Source: Planctomycetota bacterium
GTDB lineage: Bacteria > Planctomycetota > B129-G9
Reading direction: 5' to 3'
DNA: 5,550 nt
Assembly (NCBI GenBank): GCA_003644325.1
Contig: QNCA01000123.1
Location: 1 to 5,550 of the forward strand
In this document: piece after piece, positions 1 to 3,331 of the stretch
Numbering within the stretch: position 1 is the stretch's first letter
Layout: every line of letters starts with the position of its first letter
The notes under the pieces: generated by a model
Databases searched by the model: none
What the model was told of the DNA's origin: nothing
What the model saw: only the letters and a program-made list of their open reading frames with translations
Translations under genes and position numbers: made by a program

Positions 1-371
1 ATCGCTTGGACTCCGACGTGTACACCTACGGTCTTGTCTTGAACGAGGGGGCATCGCTGGACCTGAACGGCCACACGCTCTACTACCTGCCGCTCGGCCA
101 GACGTACAACGGCATTGCAACCACCACGCAGTGCCTCGGCGGCACCTGGTACAACGGCGACATCATCCCGCTTAGCGGAAACATCATCCCCGAGCCGGGC
201 GCGATTGTGTTGCTCGGAGCGGGCCTTTTCGGCCTGGCGGGAGCGCTGCGGCGCGGAGCGCTGAGGAGCGGCGCGACGAGGCGCGGAGTCCCGAGGACGC
301 AGGACGAGGGGGCAGAGACCGTTTCGAAAGTAGGAGAGCAGGAAAGTAGGGAGCGGGAAAGTAGGCAGTAG
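1..371 (+). CDS. PEP-CTERM domain surface protein, 3' end only
   Basis: The 5' end lies outside the window; the frame is open from base 3, with no stop and no convincing ribosome site before the first visible codons. The visible part has a beta-rich stretch containing LDLNGHTL, a pattern common in beta-helix or beta-sandwich surface proteins. It is followed at about bases 186-254 by a PEP-CTERM sorting signal: IPEPGAIVLL, a hydrophobic segment with repeated Gly and Leu (AGLFGLAGAL), then Arg-Arg. In the known family this signal directs Sec-exported proteins to exosortase, which processes them and helps anchor them at the surface, usually in exopolysaccharide-producing bacteria. Most such proteins end within a few residues of the Arg cluster. 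This one continues about 38 residues, first as pentapeptide repeats (GALRR, GALRS, GATRR, GVPRT), then as a charged tail ending in TAG. The tail is probably repeat-derived read-through. The role of the N-terminal part is unknown. Confidence 0.85.
   Translation, partial: RLDSDVYTYGLVLNEGASLDLNGHTLYYLPLGQTYNGIATTTQCLGGTWYNGDIIPLSGNIIPEPGAIVLLGAGLFGLAGALRRGALRSGATRRGVPRTQDEGAETVSKVGEQESRERESRQ
240..299 (+). repeat. 15-bp imperfect tandem repeat, four units, coding
   Basis: Four consecutive 15-bp units start at 240, 255, 270 and 285. The first two are GGAGCGCTGCGGCGC and GGAGCGCTGAGGAGC; the third and fourth are more diverged. The period is in frame, giving pentapeptides GALRR, GALRS, GATRR and GVPRT at the very end of the PEP-CTERM protein. 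The first unit contains the Arg pair of the sorting signal, so the array appears to have grown out of the end of that signal. Confidence 0.75.
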
Positions 372-416
372 GAAAGCCACCGCTTCGCTTACAGGCGCAG
401 TAGGCGAGTAGGAAGG
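330..416 (+). repeat. GTAGG-type repeat, 7-8 bp period
   Basis: The pentamer GTAGG or a one-base variant recurs at 330, 338, 346, 353, 361, 368, 391, 400 and 408, mostly 7 or 8 bp apart and often followed by AAAG, CAG or CGAG. The array begins inside the tail of the PEP-CTERM gene and supplies its stop codon (369-371). It then continues into non-coding DNA. The period is not a multiple of three and the units are degenerate, so this is a DNA-level repeat rather than a protein repeat. Confidence 0.7.
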
Positions 417-424
417 GGACAGAA

Positions 425-452
425 TCCGATGTCTGACATCCGCAATCCGACT
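425..452. repeat. Heptamer repeat block A
   Basis: Four units in exact 7-bp phase: TCCGATG, TCTGACA, TCCGCAA and TCCGACT, consensus TCCGACA. It has the same core (TCYGAC) as the longer block at 531-579 and is separated from it by different repeat material. Confidence 0.65.
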
Positions 453-500
453 TGGCCGCGGAGGCGCAAAGAAGAGAAAAAACTGACCTACGGAATCTCG

Positions 501-530
501 CCGCAGATGAACGCTGATGGACGCAGATAC
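501..530. repeat. 10-bp tandem repeat, three units
   Basis: Three units in exact 10-bp phase: CCGCAGATGA, ACGCTGATGG and ACGCAGATAC. The consensus is ACGCAGATGR. From memory, similar CGCAGATGAACGCAGATGGA-type sequence is scattered between genes in many environmental bacterial genomes and gives spurious translations such as SAFICG; the reverse strand here indeed reads PSAFICGE. Confidence 0.7.
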
Positions 531-579
531 TTCCGACTTTTGACCAGTAACTTCTGACCTCTGACTACCGACTTCCTGT
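531..579. repeat. Heptamer repeat block B, seven units
   Basis: Seven units in perfect 7-bp phase: TTCCGAC, TTTTGAC, CAGTAAC, TTCTGAC, CTCTGAC, TACCGAC and TTCCTGT. The consensus is TTCYGAC, with AC ending six of the seven units. The phase is kept exactly although individual units differ at several bases, which argues for an old array or selection on spacing. It directly abuts the decamer block on its left. Confidence 0.75.
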
Positions 580-582
580 TTT

Positions 583-1344
583 TCAGGCGGGGCTGGTCAT
601 GCCCTTGGGCAGCGGGTAGGTTTTTTTCTTGCTCTTGAAGGCGCTCACGACGGCTGAAAGCGCCAGCGTCACGCCCAGGCAAAGCAGCGCCATGGGCACC
701 GCAAAACTCAACGGCCCCCACAGGACGTTCACCGCGAAGTTCTCCGCGGCGTTGTTCATCATCCCGTCGGCGAAGTACATCACCACCGTGACTATGGCCA
801 CGCATGCGATAGCGTACTTTAGTTTGCCCTTGTCGGGCGTAATTCCGATGACGAAGATGACGCTCAGGTAGATGAAGGCGGCAAAGGTGAGGGAATAATG
901 CGCGTTCGCCAGGTAGAGCGCCGCGCCCTTGCATGAATCTATCAGGCCGTGTGCGGTCTCGGCGAGTGAGTCCGGCGTCAGGTCCACGAGTATCGGCAGC
1001 GGCGGGGCTACGTGCAACGGAATGCTGAATATCCGGGGAATGAGCAGCAGCACCGCGCCGCACGCGAGCATGGGGGCGATGGCGATAGCGAGGTCTCCCA
1101 GGCCCGGAATCTTCGGCTTTTCGTGCTCCACGCGGCCGCCCTTGGGGTTGGCCAGTTGAACGTTCTTCACCCTGGCGCCGGTCAGCAGGCACGCCACGAC
1201 CTGGCTGAGGTCGTGCACGAGCACGGCGGGACCGACGAAAAAGCGATACAGGCCCAACTTCATGCCCTTGACGAAAAGCCTGTCCACCGTGCAAACGACG
1301 AAAAGGAGCGCCGAAATCCATAATCCACATGAAAGAATCGTCAT
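583..1344 (-). CDS. M50-like integral membrane protein with degenerate zinc motif
   Basis: This 253-residue multi-pass membrane protein has hydrophobic segments near residues 3-20, 36-55, 84-104, 148-168, 178-192 and 208-235 and a basic tail (KSKKK). Residues 36-70 read like the first core helix of site-2-protease-type (M50/M50B) peptidases, where HELSH is followed by xxALxTGAxVxxxxL and a Gly-Gly turn. Here the motif is HDLSQ (44-48) followed by ACLLTGARVKNVQL and KGG. Glu has become Asp and the second His has become Gln, so two of the three residues expected for zinc binding and catalysis are changed. I infer an inactive or repurposed homologue that may still bind a membrane substrate or partner. 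The start is taken at 1344, where AGGGGAA sits 5 nt upstream; an in-frame ATG at 1380 would add 12 polar residues and has a poorer site. The gene is divergent from the epimerase. Homology is from memory; function is unproven. Confidence 0.75.
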   Translation of the reverse strand: MTILSCGLWISALLFVVCTVDRLFVKGMKLGLYRFFVGPAVLVHDLSQVVACLLTGARVKNVQLANPKGGRVEHEKPKIPGLGDLAIAIAPMLACGAVLLLIPRIFSIPLHVAPPLPILVDLTPDSLAETAHGLIDSCKGAALYLANAHYSLTFAAFIYLSVIFVIGITPDKGKLKYAIACVAIVTVVMYFADGMMNNAAENFAVNVLWGPLSFAVPMALLCLGVTLALSAVVSAFKSKKKTYPLPKGMTSPA

Positions 1345-1349
1345 TGTGC

Positions 1350-1356
1350 TTCCCCT
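1350..1356 (-). promoter_or_regulatory. Ribosome binding site that decides the start of the M50-like gene
   Basis: On the minus strand AGGGGAA lies 5 nt before the ATG at 1344. The other candidate, the ATG at 1380, has only GGTGAG directly abutting it, which is too close. This favours the shorter protein, whose hydrophobic N-terminus begins MTILSCGLWIS. Confidence 0.6.
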
Positions 1357-1419
1357 GAAATCCGTGTCGCCATGTCCCATCTCACCGTGTCATGGTTATC
1401 GACAACATCGCGCCCAAAC

Positions 1420-1448
1420 TTGATAGAAGCCCGCGCAGACCATATAAT
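1420..1448 (+). promoter_or_regulatory. Sigma70-type promoter for the epimerase gene
   Basis: TTGATA (1420-1425) and TATAAT (1443-1448) are separated by exactly 17 bp: one mismatch from the -35 consensus, none from the -10. Transcription would start near 1455, giving a leader of about 28 nt that carries the GGAG ribosome site (1475-1478) before the ATG at 1483. It lies in the 138-bp gap between the divergent M50-like gene and the epimerase and faces only the epimerase. Confidence 0.7.
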
Positions 1449-1482
1449 CCCGTTTCCCGCATTTAACTGACTCTGGAGTGAT

Positions 1483-2493
1483 ATGGCGCGCGTTCTCGTC
1501 ACAGGCGCAAACGGCTTCGTCGGCAGTCACCTTGTAGAGCATTTGCTCTCCCTCGGTCACGAGGTGACGTGCCTGGTGCGCAGGACCAGTAACCTGCAAT
1601 GGATTGAGGCGCTGCCGGTGCGCTTCGCTTACGGAGAGGCGCGCCTGCCGGAGTCCCTGCCGCCCGTGGTAAAGGGACAGGAATACATCTTTCACAACGC
1701 CGGCGTGACACGGGCGTGGAACGCGCGCGGTTACATCGAGACCAACGCCCTGGGCACGCGGAACATGCTGCGCGCCTGCGCCGCCGCCGGCGATTCGATA
1801 AGGAAATTCGTCCTGGTCAGCAGCCAGGCGGCCGCAGGCCCCTGCCGTGACGGCAGGGTCGTGACCGAAGACGACACCCCGCGCCCCGTCAGTCATTACG
1901 GCCGCAGTAAATTGCTCGCGGAAAAGTTCGCGCACAGGTTCGAAAACCGCCTGCCGGTAACCATCGTCCGCCCCTCCGCGGTTTACGGCCCGCGGGACCG
2001 CGACGGGCTGGACCTGTTCAAAAACGCCCGGCGCCACCTGGCGACCATAGTCGGTTTCCGCCGGGCGAGTCTCCTCTCGACGCACGTAAGGGACATCGTG
2101 GAAGGGATTGCGCTGGCGGGCCTGGCGGAGGAGTCCGCGGGAAGAACCTATTTCATCTCCTACGACAAGCCGCACTCGTGGGAAGAAATCACTGACGCCA
2201 TCGGCGAGGTCGTCGGCAAAACGGCAATCCGCCTGCGCGTACACGGCGACACGGTCAAACTGCTGGGCAGGTGGATAACGGCGCTTGCGGCGACCGCCCG
2301 CGCCCTGGGACTGCGCCCGGAGCGGTCGGGGCCGCCGCTACTTACCGTCGCGCGTTCAATCGAACTGGCACAGCGCTGCTGGCTCTGCTCCTGCGAGCGG
2401 GCAAAAAAGGAACTCGCCTTCTCCCCGAAGATAGGCCTCCGCGAGGGCATCCGCCTGACGGCGGAATGGTACCGCAGGGAGGGATGGATATAG
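1483..2493 (+). CDS. NAD(P)-dependent epimerase/dehydratase, extended SDR family
   Basis: This 336-residue cytoplasmic oxidoreductase has the length usual for the family. The N-terminal Rossmann fold has GANGFVG (residues 8-14), the Gly-x-x-Gly-x-x-Gly dinucleotide-binding turn. The Ser of VLVSS (113-114) and Y139-x-x-x-K143 (YGRSK) complete the catalytic set. RPSAVYGP (163-170) and THVRDIV (200-206) are typical of extended SDRs, where the C-terminal half binds the substrate. The family commonly acts on nucleotide sugars, while a 3-beta-hydroxysteroid-dehydrogenase-like or hopanoid-associated branch acts on other substrates; the sequence alone does not say which. The end, with AKKELAFSP and TAEWYRREGWI, has the usual family finish. 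Three clustered cysteines (299, 302, 304) sit where a W-x-x-D-like segment would be expected. The ATG at 1483 follows GGAG by 4 nt and is preceded by a strong promoter. It looks monocistronic, ending 46 bp from the converging gene. Confidence 0.92.
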   Translation: MARVLVTGANGFVGSHLVEHLLSLGHEVTCLVRRTSNLQWIEALPVRFAYGEARLPESLPPVVKGQEYIFHNAGVTRAWNARGYIETNALGTRNMLRACAAAGDSIRKFVLVSSQAAAGPCRDGRVVTEDDTPRPVSHYGRSKLLAEKFAHRFENRLPVTIVRPSAVYGPRDRDGLDLFKNARRHLATIVGFRRASLLSTHVRDIVEGIALAGLAEESAGRTYFISYDKPHSWEEITDAIGEVVGKTAIRLRVHGDTVKLLGRWITALAATARALGLRPERSGPPLLTVARSIELAQRCWLCSCERAKKELAFSPKIGLREGIRLTAEWYRREGWI

Positions 2494-2531
2494 CGCGAGA
2501 CGCGCCCGCCCGTCAGGGTCCGAGGGGTAAG

Positions 2532-2544
2532 GGTAACAGTCACC
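2532..2544. repeat. 13-bp near-palindrome GGTAACAGTCACC
   Basis: This differs at one base from the perfect palindrome GGTGACAGTCACC at 5502-5514. It lies between the convergent epimerase and CxxC-protein genes and includes the stop codon (2540-2542) of the latter. A pair of such sequences about 3 kb apart, one on each side of the three-gene unit, suggests a dispersed repeat. No T-run marks it as a terminator. Confidence 0.45.
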
Positions 2545-3136
2545 TTTTATCATTAAGGCGGGCGGCTTCGCGCGCGACCGTCTCTCGGAAGCGCCGCAGC
2601 AGTTCCCGGTAAGCGGGAACGGTCTTCGTGTCTTTGGGCATCCGGGTGTCTTTGTACTCCCTGTCCGGCAGAAGGGGGCTCCATGCCTTCCCGTGCCCTG
2701 TCGGAGGCGCCGTAGCGTCATCACCGGACTTGCCGCCTTCCCCCTCCGAGGGCGCTCCACGCACCGGAGCCGGGTCGGGACCGCCCGGGGCGCCATTGTC
2801 CGGATTAGTCTGGCCGGAGGAACCGTCATTCTTTCTGTTCTCGCCGTCCCGAGGGTCCTGGTAGGTCTCTGCTCCCCGGTCCAAAATCATCCTGACGAGG
2901 TCGTCGAGGTTCCGAATGATTCTGCGCTGGTCGTTCTGCACGCCGGGGCCGACGTCGCCCATTGGCAGATGTGTCTCTGAGAGTTCGCGCATGAGTTCGT
3001 GCGCCTCTTCGAGAAGTTTCATGCCGTCCCTCTGCCCCTTCTCGGCGCAAGCGCGACAGGAAACGGCGTACGCCCTGCCGCCCAGCACGAACGCCACACA
3101 GGCTGCCGTCACGATAAATGTTTTCAAATACCTCAT
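2540..3136 (-). CDS. Exported protein with N-terminal CxxC and 'Q..II.NL..L' module
   Basis: This 198-residue protein begins with a clear Sec signal peptide (RYLK, a hydrophobic core, likely cleavage after AYA at 24). The mature N-terminus then has Cys27-x-x-Cys30, which could form a disulfide or bind metal; no His follows, so it is not a c-type haem site. Residues 40-87 are helical and hold the module VQNDQRRIIRNLDDLVRMI. Residues 95-148 are a disordered Gly/Pro/Asp/Asn linker. The C-terminus pairs AWSPLLPDRE (151-160) with PAYRELLRRFRETVA (174-188), resembling the 'WG.LP...' and 'P..Y+.LI..Y+..LA' endings I recall from exported planctomycete proteins of unknown function. The start is fixed by AAGGAGG 6 nt upstream. 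It is the last gene of a leftward unit with the lipoprotein and the large coiled-coil protein. I infer an envelope role, probably with the large protein; no enzymatic motif is seen. Confidence 0.85.
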   Translation of the reverse strand: MRYLKTFIVTAACVAFVLGGRAYAVSCRACAEKGQRDGMKLLEEAHELMRELSETHLPMGDVGPGVQNDQRRIIRNLDDLVRMILDRGAETYQDPRDGENRKNDGSSGQTNPDNGAPGGPDPAPVRGAPSEGEGGKSGDDATAPPTGHGKAWSPLLPDREYKDTRMPKDTKTVPAYRELLRRFRETVAREAARLNDKR

Positions 3137-3142
3137 TGTTGG

Positions 3143-3149
3143 CCTCCTT
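3143..3149 (-). promoter_or_regulatory. Strong Shine-Dalgarno of the CxxC protein gene
   Basis: AAGGAGG on the minus strand is 6 nt from the ATG at 3136, in the context AAGGAGGCCAACAATGA. The large gene at 5290 has AAGGAGGCCCACCATGA, which matches at all but two positions. This suggests the two genes are translated at similar high rates or share ancestry at their 5' ends. Confidence 0.8.
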
Positions 3150-3178
3150 GTTGCTCAAGTTGAACGGGCTTGTGCTAA

Positions 3179-3193
3179 TCCGCCTAAGGCGGA
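3179..3193. repeat. 15-bp perfect palindrome over the lipoprotein stop codon
   Basis: TCCGCCT-A-AGGCGGA gives 7-bp arms around one base. On the minus strand it contains the last two Pro codons and the TAG stop (3186-3184) of the small lipoprotein gene. The transcript would form a tight stem only with a distorted loop. There is no T-run after it, so a standard intrinsic terminator is unlikely. It could protect an upstream mRNA end or bind a protein in the gap before the CxxC gene. Confidence 0.5.
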
Positions 3194-3321
3194 GTGAGTG
3201 TCCCCTCTGCGGGCATGATTCCGTGCTTTTCAGTTGACCCGTGGGTAACCGCATGCGTGACGCACCCGGTGAGGATGGCCACGCATGCGGCGATTGCCGA
3301 TGCTGTAAGGAGGTGTCTCAT
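3184..3321 (-). CDS. Small lipoprotein, 45 residues
   Basis: A short gene that is easily overlooked. The translation starts MRHLLTASAIAACVAILTGC: two basic residues, a hydrophobic stretch and a lipobox LTGC with Cys20 as the expected lipidation site. The mature part is only about 26 residues (VTHAVTHGSTEKHGIMP..., ending TLTPP). It has three His residues and no folded-domain signature. The signal region matches that of the downstream CxxC protein at 10 of 20 positions (MR.L.T....AACVA...G). The ATG lies 10 nt past the stop of the large exported protein, so translation is probably coupled; its own ribosome site is weak (an AGG within the previous stop region). The next gene begins 47 nt downstream. 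Entericidin-like lipoproteins are of similar size, but I see no specific similarity. Function is unknown; membrane anchoring is inferred from the lipobox. Confidence 0.75.
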   Translation of the reverse strand: MRHLLTASAIAACVAILTGCVTHAVTHGSTEKHGIMPAEGTLTPP

Positions 3322-3331
3322 CGTTCAAGAC

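Larger units (their letters stand above)
372..582. other. Gene-free interval made of short-period repeats
   Basis: I see no gene here. From left to right it holds the end of the GTAGG array, a four-unit heptamer block (425-452), a purine-rich GCGGAGGCGCAAAGAAGAG stretch (459-477), a three-unit decamer block (501-530) and a seven-unit heptamer block (531-579). The last block stops 3 bp short of the stop codon of the leftward membrane protein gene. Two genes converge on this interval, so any terminators should lie here, but no GC-rich hairpin followed by a T-run is visible for either. Confidence 0.7.

Noticed and set aside
330..579. Possible CRISPR array
   Set aside because: The periods are 7-10 bp with no spacers, far too short for CRISPR repeats, and there are no cas genes nearby.
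488..1330. Minus-strand frame of 280 codons overlapping the M50-like gene
   Set aside because: It is a frame shadow of the membrane protein that continues through the heptamer and decamer blocks, giving the false endings KSVVRGQK and PSAFICGE. The other frame has coherent membrane helices and a ribosome site.
1396..2244. Long open frame antisense to the epimerase (282 codons)
   Set aside because: It is a shadow of the GC-rich SDR gene, whose motifs (GANGFVG, YGRSK) are unambiguous. The antisense product is Arg/Ala/Gly-rich with no domain, and its frame runs into the divergent promoter region.
2493..2505. GCGCG-AGA-CGCGC hairpin at the epimerase stop codon
   Set aside because: The stem is only five base pairs, overlaps the stop codon and has no T-run, so it is not called as a terminator.
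2356..2829. Minus-strand 157-codon frame spanning the end of the CxxC gene and the epimerase 3' end
   Set aside because: It crosses two convergent genes in a different frame, is Arg/Pro-rich, and has no ribosome site or domain.
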